Part shown: in pieces, positions 28,183 through 38,900 of the stretch
How positions within the stretch are numbered: position 1 is the stretch's first letter
Layout of the letters: each line of letters opens with the position of its first letter
NCBI GenBank assembly: GCA_947459295.1
Contig: CANHCY010000009.1
Span: 1 to 64,000 of the forward strand
Length of the DNA: 64,000 nucleotides
Source of the DNA: Chitinophagaceae bacterium
Lineage (GTDB): Bacteria; Bacteroidota; Bacteroidia; Chitinophagales; Chitinophagaceae
Direction: 5' to 3'
Notes under the pieces: generated by a model
Database searches by the model: none
What the model was told of the DNA's origin: nothing
Seen by the model: the letters and a program-made list of their open reading frames with translations, nothing else
Made by a program: the position numbers and the translations under genes

Positions 28183-30195
28183 ATGATACAAACCATGACT
28201 TTTAAAGAAATGATTTTGCAGGGCATACCAGATCAACTGCCCAATAAAAAATCAAGAGACGATAAATATTCTCATGCGCCTAAGCGAAAAGATATTCTTA
28301 CGCCCACCGAAAAAAAATTAGCAATCGCAAATGCACTGCGTTATTTTCCAGCATCTTGGCATGCTGAATTGATACTTGAATTTGTAGAAGAATTAAAACT
28401 GTATGGCAGAATTTACATGTACCGTTTTATGCCAGATTATGAAATGTACGCAAGGCCTATACATGAATATCCTGCACAGTCTAAGCAGGCTGCAGCTATC
28501 ATGCTTATGATTCAAAATAATTTAGATCCAGCAGTAGCGCAACATCCGCAGGAATTAATTACCTATGGTGGTAATGGTGCTGTTTTTCAAAACTGGGCTC
28601 AATATCTCATCACCATGAAATACCTGGCCCAAATAACAGACACGCAAACTTTACACATGTACTCTGGGCATCCCATGGGAATTTTTCCGTCCTCTAGTGA
28701 TGCTCCGCGTGTAGTTGTGACCAATGGCATGATGATTCCTAATTATTCTAAACCTGAAGATTGGGAACGTTATAATGCAATGGGTGTTACACAATACGGG
28801 CAAATGACTGCTGGTTCATATATGTATATTGGACCGCAAGGAATTGTGCACGGTACTACCATTACGGTGATGAATGCCTTTAGAAAAAAATTAGGCGCTG
28901 GCATAAGCCCTAATGGAAAAATATTTTTAACAGCTGGCTTAGGCGGTATGAGTGGCGCGCAACCCAAGGCTGGAAATATTGCAGGTTGCATTACAGTATG
29001 TGCAGAAGTTAATGCGAGTGCTGCAATAAAAAGATTTGAACAAGGATGGGTTGATAAGCTTACCCATAACCTCGATGAATTAATTGACATTGTAAAAGAA
29101 GCCGTGTCAAATAAAGAAGTGGTATCTATTGCTTATGTTGGAAACGTTATTGATGTATGGGAGCGTTTTGACACTGAAAATATTAGCGTTGATTTAGGAT
29201 CTGATCAAACCTCACTTCATAATCCATGGGCTGGTGGTTATTATCCTGTAGGACTTTCTTTTGAAGCGGCCAATGATATGATGGCCAATCATCCAGAACA
29301 ATTTAAAGAGGTTGTTCAAGCCTCACTGCGTCGTCATGCAGATGCAATTAATAAACATACCGCAAAAGGGACTTACTTTTTTGATTATGGAAATGCATTT
29401 TTATTAGAAGCGTCAAGAGCTAATGCAGATGTAATGCACGACAATCATATCGATTTTAAATATCCAAGTTATGTGCAAGATATTTTAGGACCTATGTGTT
29501 TTGATTATGGCTTTGGACCATTTAGATGGGTTTGTACATCTGGCACCGACGCCGATTTAAAGTTAACAGATCAAATTGCTGCAACTGTGTTAGAGTCAAT
29601 GCTAGCTGATGCTCCAGCGTCTATTGCACAGCAGTTGCAAGATAATATTACATGGATTAAAGAAGCCGAAAAAAATAAATTGGTGGTAGGTTCTAAAGCA
29701 AGAATTTTATACGCCGATGCAGAAGGCAGAGCAAAAATTGCGGCTGCATTTAATGAAGCGATTGGCAATGGAACCATTACGGCGCCTATTGTTATTGGCA
29801 GAGACCATCATGATGTAAGTGGAACCGATTCGCCGTACCGAGAAACAAGTAATATTTATGATGGCAGTAAGTTTACCGCAGACATGTCTATTCATAATGT
29901 AATTGGAGATAGTTTTAGAGGGGCCACATGGGTGTCTATTCATAATGGTGGTGGGGTAGGTTGGGGCGAAGTAAGCAATGGAGGATTTGGACTTGTATTA
30001 GATGGAACGGATGCATCAAAAACGAAATTAGAAAATATGTTGTTTTATGATGTCAACAATGGTATTGCACGCAGGGCATGGGCTAGAAATAGTGGTTCAC
30101 TGGAAGCTATTGAACGTGAAATGAAAAGAAGTCCCAACTTAACCGTAACCATGCCTAATTTGGTCGATGAAAAATTGTTACAGCAAATTCAATAA
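28183..30195 (+). CDS. hutU: Urocanate hydratase
   Basis: MTFKEMILQGIPDQLP; ALRYFPASWHAEL; TYGGNGAVFQNWAQYLITMKYLA; SGHPMGIFPSS; TAGLGGMSGAQPKAGNIAG; HNGGGVGWGEVSNGGFGLVLDG. In-frame ATG at 28183 (or 28195). Confidence 0.95.
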   Translation: MIQTMTFKEMILQGIPDQLPNKKSRDDKYSHAPKRKDILTPTEKKLAIANALRYFPASWHAELILEFVEELKLYGRIYMYRFMPDYEMYARPIHEYPAQSKQAAAIMLMIQNNLDPAVAQHPQELITYGGNGAVFQNWAQYLITMKYLAQITDTQTLHMYSGHPMGIFPSSSDAPRVVVTNGMMIPNYSKPEDWERYNAMGVTQYGQMTAGSYMYIGPQGIVHGTTITVMNAFRKKLGAGISPNGKIFLTAGLGGMSGAQPKAGNIAGCITVCAEVNASAAIKRFEQGWVDKLTHNLDELIDIVKEAVSNKEVVSIAYVGNVIDVWERFDTENISVDLGSDQTSLHNPWAGGYYPVGLSFEAANDMMANHPEQFKEVVQASLRRHADAINKHTAKGTYFFDYGNAFLLEASRANADVMHDNHIDFKYPSYVQDILGPMCFDYGFGPFRWVCTSGTDADLKLTDQIAATVLESMLADAPASIAQQLQDNITWIKEAEKNKLVVGSKARILYADAEGRAKIAAAFNEAIGNGTITAPIVIGRDHHDVSGTDSPYRETSNIYDGSKFTADMSIHNVIGDSFRGATWVSIHNGGGVGWGEVSNGGFGLVLDGTDASKTKLENMLFYDVNNGIARRAWARNSGSLEAIEREMKRSPNLTVTMPNLVDEKLLQQIQ

Positions 30196-30200
30196 TTTTT

Positions 30201-31157
30201 ATGAAGCATCATGTAAATCCTTCTTCTACGAATTGGTTGGGCCGACATTCAGATATTCAATTGTACTGGCATGAACTTGTGCAATTAGTTGCTGATATGC
30301 AAATTAAAGAAGGACAGGATCCTAAAGTTGCATTGTTGGGATACGCTGTTGAAGCGGGTGTTCTACGAAATGGTGGCAGAAGCGGCGCAAAAGATGGGCC
30401 TGATAGCATTCGAAAAATGTTAGGGCCGCTGGCCAATCATTTAAATGATGCAGTATCAGTTTATGATTATGGAAATATAGTTGTCGAAGATGACGATATA
30501 GATGCTGCTCAATTATTGATGCGCGATACCATTTATGCTTGTTTACAAGAAAATCATTTGCCTATTATTTTAGGCGGTGGTCACGACGCAGCTTATCCGC
30601 ATTATTTAGGCATTCAAAAATACCTAGAAACTACTGGCCAAACTGTTGGTATTATTAACTTTGATGCTCACTTTGATCTTCGTCCATTAATAGACGGAAA
30701 AGGCCATTCAGGGTCTCCATTTTTTCAAATCGCCAATCAATTTTCAGACTCATTTAATTATTTGATTCTAGGTATTCAAAAAGCATCTAATCCAAAAACT
30801 TTATTTGAAACTGCTTCTTCTCTTCATTGTAATTTTTTGGAAATAGAGCAGTTTAATATAGCACACTGGGATCTTGTAAAAAATAGCATTACTGAATTTA
30901 TTGGATCCGTTGATAAAGTCTATGTAAGTATCGATTTAGATGGATTTTCATCGGCGTATGCGCCTGGTGTTTCTGCCCCTTCGCCACTTGGATTTACGCC
31001 GGAAATAGTATGGAAGACACTAGATGTAATTATACAATCAAACAAATTAGTAAGTGTTGATATGGTAGAATTAAATCCAACATTTGATCCCGACAATGCC
31101 ACGGCTAGATTAGGCGCAAGATGTTTAGAATATATTGTTAGAACAATAAGTCGCTAG
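30201..31157 (+). CDS. hutG: Formimidoylglutamase (arginase/agmatinase superfamily)
   Basis: GGRSGAKDGPDSIRKML; LGGGHDAAYPHYLGI; INFDAHFDLRP; VYVSIDLDGFSSAYAPGVSAPSPLGF; follows hutI-hutU on the same strand. Confidence 0.9.
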   Translation: MKHHVNPSSTNWLGRHSDIQLYWHELVQLVADMQIKEGQDPKVALLGYAVEAGVLRNGGRSGAKDGPDSIRKMLGPLANHLNDAVSVYDYGNIVVEDDDIDAAQLLMRDTIYACLQENHLPIILGGGHDAAYPHYLGIQKYLETTGQTVGIINFDAHFDLRPLIDGKGHSGSPFFQIANQFSDSFNYLILGIQKASNPKTLFETASSLHCNFLEIEQFNIAHWDLVKNSITEFIGSVDKVYVSIDLDGFSSAYAPGVSAPSPLGFTPEIVWKTLDVIIQSNKLVSVDMVELNPTFDPDNATARLGARCLEYIVRTISR

Positions 31158-31164
31158 TATACTT

Positions 31165-32670
31165 TTAGTGACCAAAGCTTCCTTTAAATGCAGGAACATT
31201 TACAAGTTCTAGTGTTATATTTTTTTCGGAAGCTGTATTTTTAAAATTGTAGATAATTTCTAAAATATCTAGATCTATATAATGCGCATTTGTACCATCA
31301 ATAACAACATGCGTTCCGTTTTCAATTTCAAATAGTTTAACAGCCAAGCTACCTTTATTTAAGAATGTCACATGCTCTGTTAACTGAATGGTGATAGCGC
31401 CGCCTTCTTTTTGCTTGTCGTGGTGAATTAAATAATCTCTTCTAAAATTGGCGCGTAAAATATAGAAGATAGCCACAATCATTCCTAGTGCAATCCCTTT
31501 TAGTAAATCGGAAAATTGTATAGCTACTACAGTAATAATAAACGGAATGAACTGCTCCCAACCAAGCTTATACATTTGTTTGAATAGTGAAACTTTAGCT
31601 AGTTTATACCCTACCACAAGTAATACGGCAGCTAAACAGGCCAATGGGATTTTATTTAAAATGGAGGCTAGTAAAATAACGCTTAATAACAAAAACACCC
31701 CATGAATAACAGCCGATAATTTTGTTTTAGCACCTGCATGTACGTTAGCAGAGGTTCTTACAATAACAGCTGTAACGGGTAATCCTCCAATAAGTCCTGA
31801 AATAACATTACCCAAACCTTGTGCTTTTAGTTCACGATTAGTGGGTGTAATTCTTTTTTGCGGGTCTAATTTATCTCCGGCTTCGGTACTTAATAAACTT
31901 TCGAGACTAGCAATAATTGCTATGGTAACAGCTAGTATATAAACTTTGGGTTGTAAAAATCCAGCTATGTCAGGAAACGTAAATTGCTGTGCAAACGCTC
32001 CAATTGAATTAGCTACAGGGAGTTTTACTAGTTGTGTATCTACTAATTGCAAGGCTGGATTGTACACGCCCATCAATTCGTTGATAGCCGTTCCAACAAC
32101 AACAGCAATTAATGCACCAGGTACCCATTTACTGATAACAAACTTTTTAATAAATGGTAGGTCCCAAATTAATATGATCGCAATAGAAATACTTGAGATT
32201 ACAATTGACATAATATGATAAGGCGTTGCTAAACCTTTTACATACCCTACGGCAATGGGAGCTTGTTTTAAAATTAAAATGATGCCAATTGCGGCAAGCA
32301 TTCCTTTAATCACACTTGATGGAAAATAGTAACCGATAACACCAGCTTTTAAATACCCGAGTGCTATTTGAAGAATCCCAGCAAGTACAACTGCTAATAA
32401 GAAAAAGTTATAATGACCAAGGTCATTAATTCCGTTTAATACAATTACAGTTAAGCCCGCTGCAGGCCCTGTTACGCTTACGTTTGAGCCACTAGCGATT
32501 GCAACAACGATGCCGCCAACAATTCCTGCAATGATACCTGAAAATAAGGGTGCTCCCGATGCTAATGCAATACCTAAACAAAGCGGTAAGGCAACTAAAA
32601 AAACAACGAGACCTGCTGGTAAGTCTTCTTTTAAATATTTGAACGTTAATTCTGGTGCTTTGTTTTTCAT
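31165..32670 (-). CDS. SulP family inorganic anion transporter
   Basis: LKEDLPAGLVVFLVALPLCLGIALASGAPLFSGIIAGIVGGIVVAIASGSNVSVTGPAAGLT; STAS-like C-terminal tail THVVIDGTNAHYIDLDILEII. Confidence 0.92.
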   Translation of the reverse strand: MKNKAPELTFKYLKEDLPAGLVVFLVALPLCLGIALASGAPLFSGIIAGIVGGIVVAIASGSNVSVTGPAAGLTVIVLNGINDLGHYNFFLLAVVLAGILQIALGYLKAGVIGYYFPSSVIKGMLAAIGIILILKQAPIAVGYVKGLATPYHIMSIVISSISIAIILIWDLPFIKKFVISKWVPGALIAVVVGTAINELMGVYNPALQLVDTQLVKLPVANSIGAFAQQFTFPDIAGFLQPKVYILAVTIAIIASLESLLSTEAGDKLDPQKRITPTNRELKAQGLGNVISGLIGGLPVTAVIVRTSANVHAGAKTKLSAVIHGVFLLLSVILLASILNKIPLACLAAVLLVVGYKLAKVSLFKQMYKLGWEQFIPFIITVVAIQFSDLLKGIALGMIVAIFYILRANFRRDYLIHHDKQKEGGAITIQLTEHVTFLNKGSLAVKLFEIENGTHVVIDGTNAHYIDLDILEIIYNFKNTASEKNITLELVNVPAFKGSFGH

Positions 32671-32678
32671 TATTTAAA

Positions 32679-33143
32679 TTAGATATCTCTAATAATATTT
32701 AAGTGATGGTTGGTATGTACTTTAAAAAACCGAAGTGTTTTAGACACATTCAAATCGCCAAAAACAGGGTGTGTGAAATATTTATTTTTATGCGTAGAGG
32801 CTAGTGTTTGCAAATTGGCCTTTGCAAGCTCAATTGCTTCAACAATTTCTGCTTTAGAAATAGACTTTTTTGGAATTACAATACTTGGTGCTTTTGCTTT
32901 GCCCCTTGGAATGTTATTGGTTAGCAATAACAAGTAATAAGCACCGCTAAATTTGGGGTTTGCTTTTGATGCATCTGAATGGACAATAGCATTTGTTATC
33001 GTGTTGATTACCATGCAACTATGCGCAATATGCCAACCAATATTTTCAGCGGAAACGGACTCATTTAGCTTTTGATACCCTTCAACATAATCTTCTAATT
33101 TATTTAATAAGGCTACATTTTTATTTGAACTGCTAAATATCAT
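32679..33143 (-). CDS. DinB-like / DUF1569 family protein
   Basis: GWHIAHSCMVINTITNAI..FGDLNVSKTLRFFKVHTNHHLNIIRDI. Confidence 0.7.
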   Translation of the reverse strand: MIFSSSNKNVALLNKLEDYVEGYQKLNESVSAENIGWHIAHSCMVINTITNAIVHSDASKANPKFSGAYYLLLLTNNIPRGKAKAPSIVIPKKSISKAEIVEAIELAKANLQTLASTHKNKYFTHPVFGDLNVSKTLRFFKVHTNHHLNIIRDI

Positions 33144-33252
33144 GCAATAAATATAGCCATTCTCCCTCTTTTTCCCAATTACATAAACTCTTTATCTCAT
33201 TCCGTAAATGGAATGAATTGGTTCGGGGCAACTTTGCAAAAAATTGAACGGT

Positions 33253-35448
33253 ATGTGGGCAAAGCGCAACATTTTTTGGTTGGTTATGGGGTTTGTTTTT
33301 CCAGTTTTGGCGTCAGCGCAAGAAGCCAACGATTCTGCACATATTAAATATTTACCTGATGTAACAATTGTTGGAAAAAATAGTAAGAGTGACTATGCAC
33401 AAATGCCAGAAATTGTTGGAACCAATATATATGCGGGCAAGAAAAACTCGCTTATCATTTTAAATAATGTACAAGGGAATGTATCAACCAATAATATGCG
33501 TCAAGTGCTTTCTAAAGTGCCTGGTATTCATATTTGGGAAAGCGATCCAAGTGGAATTCAAATCGGTATTGCAACCCGTGGCCTCAGTCCAAATAGAAGC
33601 TGGGAATTTAATGTAAGACAAAATGGATATGATATTGCCGCAGATCCATTTGGTTATCCAGAAGCGTATTACAATCCTCAACTACAAGCAGTGCAACGCA
33701 TCGAAATTGTTAGAGGTCAGGGCGCTTTACAGTATGGTCCACAATTTGGTGGATTGGTTAATTATATTTTGCGTAATGGTAACGAATTTAATAAGCCACT
33801 TGTATTTGAAACGCAGCAAACCCTTGGTAGCTATGGACTTTTTAATAGCTATAATGCAATAGGTGGCAAAAAAGGTAAGACGCATTATTATACATTTTTT
33901 GATCACAGAAGCGCAAGTGGGTGGCGCGCTAATAGCAATTATTTTACAAACGCAGGGTATGCAACCATCACCCATCAGTTTAAAGATAATCTTGCTGTCA
34001 CATTTGAACTCATGCATTCGCATATGCGAAGTAAACAGCCTGGTGGATTAACGGATGCTGCGCTTGCAATAAATGCGCAGCAGAGTGATAGAGGTAGAAA
34101 TTGGTTTGATATTACCTGGACTACACCAGCAATCATTGTAAATTATGAATTGAACAAACAAACCAGGTGGAATACAAAACTATTTGGTACCATTGGCAAC
34201 CGAAATAGTGTTGGATTTTTGCAATCAATTCTAGTTAAAGATGAAATAAATACTTCTACAAATACCTATGCAAATAGGGTGGTTAATCTAGATCGGTACC
34301 GAAATTTTGGATTGGAAAGTAGATTTATTACAGCCTATACCCTCGGCAAACAAGATCATAATATTTCTTTTGGAATTAGAGCGTACACCGGGAATACCCA
34401 CAGAGATGCCGAAGGCAAAGGAACTAGAGGAACAGACTATGATGTTTCGGTGGAAGCCGCATTTCCTAATTCAATTTTATTTCGATCTAAAAACGCTGCT
34501 GCATTTGCAGAAAATATTTTTCGTATCAACAATAAATTCATTCTTATTCCGGGTGTTAGAATAGAGTATTTAGAAGGCGCAGCAGGTGGCCGTACTGGTT
34601 TTGATACGAATGGATCTCCCATAGAACTGCAAAATATAAGAAGAAGTAGAACTTTTGTGATGGCAGGTATTGGTGCCGAATATCATGTAGGTGCGTCTAC
34701 AGAATTTTATGCTAACATTACCCAAGCTTATCGCCCTATTCAATTTGCAAATTTACAAGCACCACCAACCACAGATATAATTGACCCCAATTTAAAAGAT
34801 GCTCGTGGCTTTAATTTTGATATTGGATATAGGGGTAAGTTCAAAGACATTTTAAAATTTGATGTTAGTGTTTTTCATTTGCAATACAATAACCGGGTTG
34901 GTATTATTTCAACAAATGGAGGCATGAACCGCTTGGTAACGAATGTTGGTAACAGCTCTAGTAAAGGCTTTGAGAGTTATATTGAGTGCACGCCTATTAA
35001 AATATTTGTAAAAGATTCAAAGTATGATTTGATTGTATTTACTTCTTATGCATATACGGATGCGCGGTATAGCTCGGATCATAAGTTAGCTTCAATAAAA
35101 GGGAAGCAAGTTGAAAATGCGCCCAAAAATATTATTAGGAGTGGTATTACAATGGGCGCTAAAGGATTTTTGTGCACTGCACAAGTAAGTTATGTAGGTG
35201 ATTCATTTAGTGATGCAAACAATACAATCATACCATCATTAAATGGTACTGCAGGTTTGATTCCTTCATACACAGTCACAGATCTTACTTTTTCTTATAA
35301 ATTCAAAAAAGGAATTGAGTGCAAGTCTGGTATCAATAATTTATTTGACGTAACTTATTTTACAAGACGGGCTGGTGGTTATCCTGGCCCTGGCGCATTA
35401 CCAGCCGATGCAAGATCTTTTTTTATTACAATGAGTGCTAAATTTTAA
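33253..35448 (+). CDS. TonB-dependent receptor, FecA-like
   Basis: Signal peptide, plug MRQVLSKVPGIHIWESDPSGIQIGIATRGLSPNRSWEFNVRQNGYDIAADPFGYPEAYYNP..IEIVRGQGALQYGPQFGGLVNYILR; barrel ending FFITMSAKF. In-frame ATG at 33253; track start 33244 is TTG. Confidence 0.88.
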   Translation: MWAKRNIFWLVMGFVFPVLASAQEANDSAHIKYLPDVTIVGKNSKSDYAQMPEIVGTNIYAGKKNSLIILNNVQGNVSTNNMRQVLSKVPGIHIWESDPSGIQIGIATRGLSPNRSWEFNVRQNGYDIAADPFGYPEAYYNPQLQAVQRIEIVRGQGALQYGPQFGGLVNYILRNGNEFNKPLVFETQQTLGSYGLFNSYNAIGGKKGKTHYYTFFDHRSASGWRANSNYFTNAGYATITHQFKDNLAVTFELMHSHMRSKQPGGLTDAALAINAQQSDRGRNWFDITWTTPAIIVNYELNKQTRWNTKLFGTIGNRNSVGFLQSILVKDEINTSTNTYANRVVNLDRYRNFGLESRFITAYTLGKQDHNISFGIRAYTGNTHRDAEGKGTRGTDYDVSVEAAFPNSILFRSKNAAAFAENIFRINNKFILIPGVRIEYLEGAAGGRTGFDTNGSPIELQNIRRSRTFVMAGIGAEYHVGASTEFYANITQAYRPIQFANLQAPPTTDIIDPNLKDARGFNFDIGYRGKFKDILKFDVSVFHLQYNNRVGIISTNGGMNRLVTNVGNSSSKGFESYIECTPIKIFVKDSKYDLIVFTSYAYTDARYSSDHKLASIKGKQVENAPKNIIRSGITMGAKGFLCTAQVSYVGDSFSDANNTIIPSLNGTAGLIPSYTVTDLTFSYKFKKGIECKSGINNLFDVTYFTRRAGGYPGPGALPADARSFFITMSAKF

Positions 35449-35459
35449 TAGCACAAAAG

Positions 35460-35786
35460 TTATTGATCTTTTTTACCAGTCGATTGTAAAAGCGTGTCAA
35501 TTTTATCGATGAGTAGGTGAATGGTATTGTTTGTTACTTCTTCTACTTCAATCCCTGATTTAATACCGCCCACATGGTTGGGCGTTGTCATGAGTTCATA
35601 AAAACTTAAATGCATTGATGCTGCTATTTGTTCTATACGGTCTACCGAAATATCTGTTTTCCCGGTTTCTATTTGACTTAGGGCACTTGGCGTAATCTTT
35701 AATTGTACCGCTAAGGCACCCTGTCTGATACCTAAAGACTCTCTGTGTCTGCGTATATTTCTACCGATTATCTCTTTTACTTTCAT
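35460..35786 (-). CDS. XRE-family helix-turn-helix regulator
   Basis: IGRNIRRHRESLGIRQGALAVQLKITPSALSQIETGKTDISVDRIEQIAASMHLSFYELM. Confidence 0.9.
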   Translation of the reverse strand: MKVKEIIGRNIRRHRESLGIRQGALAVQLKITPSALSQIETGKTDISVDRIEQIAASMHLSFYELMTTPNHVGGIKSGIEVEEVTNNTIHLLIDKIDTLLQSTGKKDQ

Positions 35787-35790
35787 AATT

Positions 35791-35808
35791 CAAATTTAAT
35801 TTAATTTG
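35791..35808. promoter_or_regulatory. Inverted repeat immediately upstream of the XRE gene (candidate operator)
   Basis: CAAATT-TAATTT-AATTTG, 6-bp arms; starts 4 nt upstream of the XRE start codon. Confidence 0.35.
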
Positions 35809-35988
35809 GCTTAATGCTGTTTTTTATCAACAAATATTTTCTTTTAATATAGACTATATTTTAATCTACTGAAAAACAATGATTTGTAATAAAAGTTCAA
35901 TAGATTTCTAATTTTTATTTAAAAAAATGATATTTATTTAAAAATAATTTAATTAAATTTAACTTCTAATTAACCAAAATTATAAACG

Positions 35989-38900
35989 ATGAAAAAACTA
36001 ACTGTTTTTTTGACGTTTGCTTTGCTACTAATAGCCGAAGCATACGCTCAATCCCCTCGAACAGTTACCGGAAAGGTAACCGATGACAAAGGAACACCAC
36101 TTAGCGGTGTTACAATTAGTGCTGTTGGAATGAACAAAAATGCACTATCAGAGAACAATGGATCATTTTCAATCCAAGTTTCTGAAAAAGTAAAAACATT
36201 AAAACTTACTTATGTAGGATTTGATTCTAAAGACGTAAGTATCACAGGTGTTTCAACTGTTACGGTTTCATTGTCTCCCGAAGACAAAGCCTTAAACGAA
36301 GTTGTAGTAGTTGGGTATGGTACTCAAAAGAAAAGAGATATAACTGGAAGTATCGCTAGCGTAAAAGGCGAGGCATTAGCAAATAAGCCTACACAAAGTT
36401 TCGAACAAGCTTTAGGTGGTAGAGCTGCTGGTGTGCAAGTGGTAATTCCGAGTGGTGTATTAAATGCACCACCTGTTTTAAGAATTAGAGGTGCAAACTC
36501 TATTTCATTATCATCTTACCCACTTATTGTAGTAGATGGTGTGCCAGTCTTTACTGGTGATGGAAGTTCTACCAATGCTGCTGGTAACGTATTATCATCG
36601 ATCAATCCAAATGATATTGAAAGTGTAGACGTTGCTAAAGACGCTGCTGCAACTGCTATTTACGGTAGCCGCGCCGCAAATGGTGTATTATTTATTACTA
36701 CTAAAAAAGGTAAGCCAGGTCGTTCAAAAGTAACTTTAGATAGTTGGATTGGATTTAGTAATCCGCAGCGTTTACAACAAGTTTTGGATGCACAACAATA
36801 TACTGATTATAAAAACGAAGCATTAAGAAATGCGGGAACATTTAATCCAGCAACAAATGCATTTGCAACAACAGTAGGTCCCGATGGTAAAATCATTAAT
36901 ACCAATTGGGCAGATATCGTTTATCGTCAAGGTTTACAACATAGCAACACCATTAGTTTATCTGGTGCGAATGAATCTACAAACTATTATTTTTCTGCTG
37001 GTTACACTGAGCAAGAAGGTATCATTAACAGAAACGATTTTAAGCGTTTAACATTATTAATGAATGTAGATCATAAAGCAGGTAAGTTTTTTAGCATGGG
37101 TGGTAAAATCCAATACACCAGCGATCAAAATACAGCTGCTACAAGTTCTGGATCATTAGGTGATGCTTTTGCTAGTGCAGGTTTAGGTCGTGTGGCTTTA
37201 ATTACTGCTCCTAACGTAGGTCCTTTTTTAGCCGATGGTTCATATAACCAATCAGGTGGTTTAATTGGTGTAATGGGCAATAAATTAGGTCAAGTAGGAT
37301 TTTTTAATCCACAAATTGCCATGGATTTAAATAGATCTAATAGTTATGGTGAACATTTAATTAGTAATTTATATGCACAGTTCAAACCTGTAAATTGGTT
37401 AGCTGTAAGAACGCAATACGGTCTTGATTATTTAATGGTTGACAATGATATTTTTTCTCATCCATTATCTGGAGAAGGCTTTTCAACTACAGGTTCTGTT
37501 TCTGCTATTTTTAATAAAAACAAACGCTGGGTTTGGACAACCACTGCTCAATTTGATAAAGTGTTTGCGCAAGACCATACCGTTAGTTTGTTAGCTGGTA
37601 TTGAGCATCAAAAATCTGATCAAAATAGTTATGGTTTAAACCGTGTAACTGTTGCAGATCCTGCCTTTACAAATATTCAGGGTGGATGGGTTACACCTAA
37701 CACTTCTGGACTTGGTATTGGAGAAAATTATCTGTATTCTGAATTTGCTCGTGCACAGTATAATTATAAAAGAAAATATTTTTTAACTGCTAACGTACGT
37801 AGAGATGGAGCATCTCAACTAGGTGTAAATAGCAAGTATGGTATTTTCTGGGGTGTATCTGCAAGCTGGGATGTATTATCTGAAAAATTTATTCAGAACA
37901 TCAAGTTAGACAAAGTGTTTAGTAGCTTACGTTTAAGAAGTAGCTATGGTAAAGTTGGTAATATTGGTGGCTTAGGAAACTTTGCATCTCTATCAACATT
38001 TGGCTCTGGTTTATATGGAAGTGGTGGTACTGTTGCTTATAGCCAAGCAGGTAACCCTAATCTTACCTGGGAAACTAGCAAGAAAACAGATGTTGGTTTA
38101 AACTTTGGTTTATTTAATGATCGTTTAACTGCGGAGATTGGATACTACAATAGTAACAACGACGGTTTATTATTATTTGTTCCACAGCCACCTTCTGCTG
38201 GTTTGCCATCAAATATCCCAACCAATATTGGTTCAATGTACAATAGAGGTTTTGAATTTGATATTAAATACAACGTAGTTCAAAACAAAGATTTCTCTTG
38301 GTCTACTTCATTTAATTTATCAACCAACGATAATAGAGTATTGTCTTTAGCACCTGGTATCACGAATATCATTGGTTCTACTGGTGGTTTAGAAAACCCA
38401 AGCATTACCATGCCGGGCAATCCAATTGGTATGTTGTTTGTAACAAGAACAGCAGGTGTTGATCCAGCTTCTGGCCGTAGAATTTTTGTTAACGGACAAG
38501 GTAGACAAGTATTATTCCAACACGTTGCACCAGCAGGACAATCTCGTTTTATGTATGCTGATGGTACTGTTGCGCCAACTGTAAGTAGTGCAGATGCGAT
38601 TGTTTACAAAAACACACACGCTAAAATATTTGGTGGTTTTGAAAACAACCTTCGATTCAAAAATTTTGAATTGAATGCATTATTCACGTATCAAATGGGT
38701 AACTGGCTATATTATGGTACACAAGCTGGTTTGAGAGACCAACGTTTCTGGAACAATGAAGTGGGTGTATTAAATAGATGGCAAAAAGCTGGAGATGTTA
38801 CTGAATTTCCAAGACCTGTATTTGGAGATAATGTGTCTAACGGATCTTCTTTCCCACTAGATATCAATGTATTTAAAGGTGATTTTATTAAGTTAAGAAC

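Noticed and set aside
28770-29090. Antisense ORF of 106 aa inside hutU
   Set aside because: hutU is highly conserved on the plus strand; the ORF is a codon-bias shadow.
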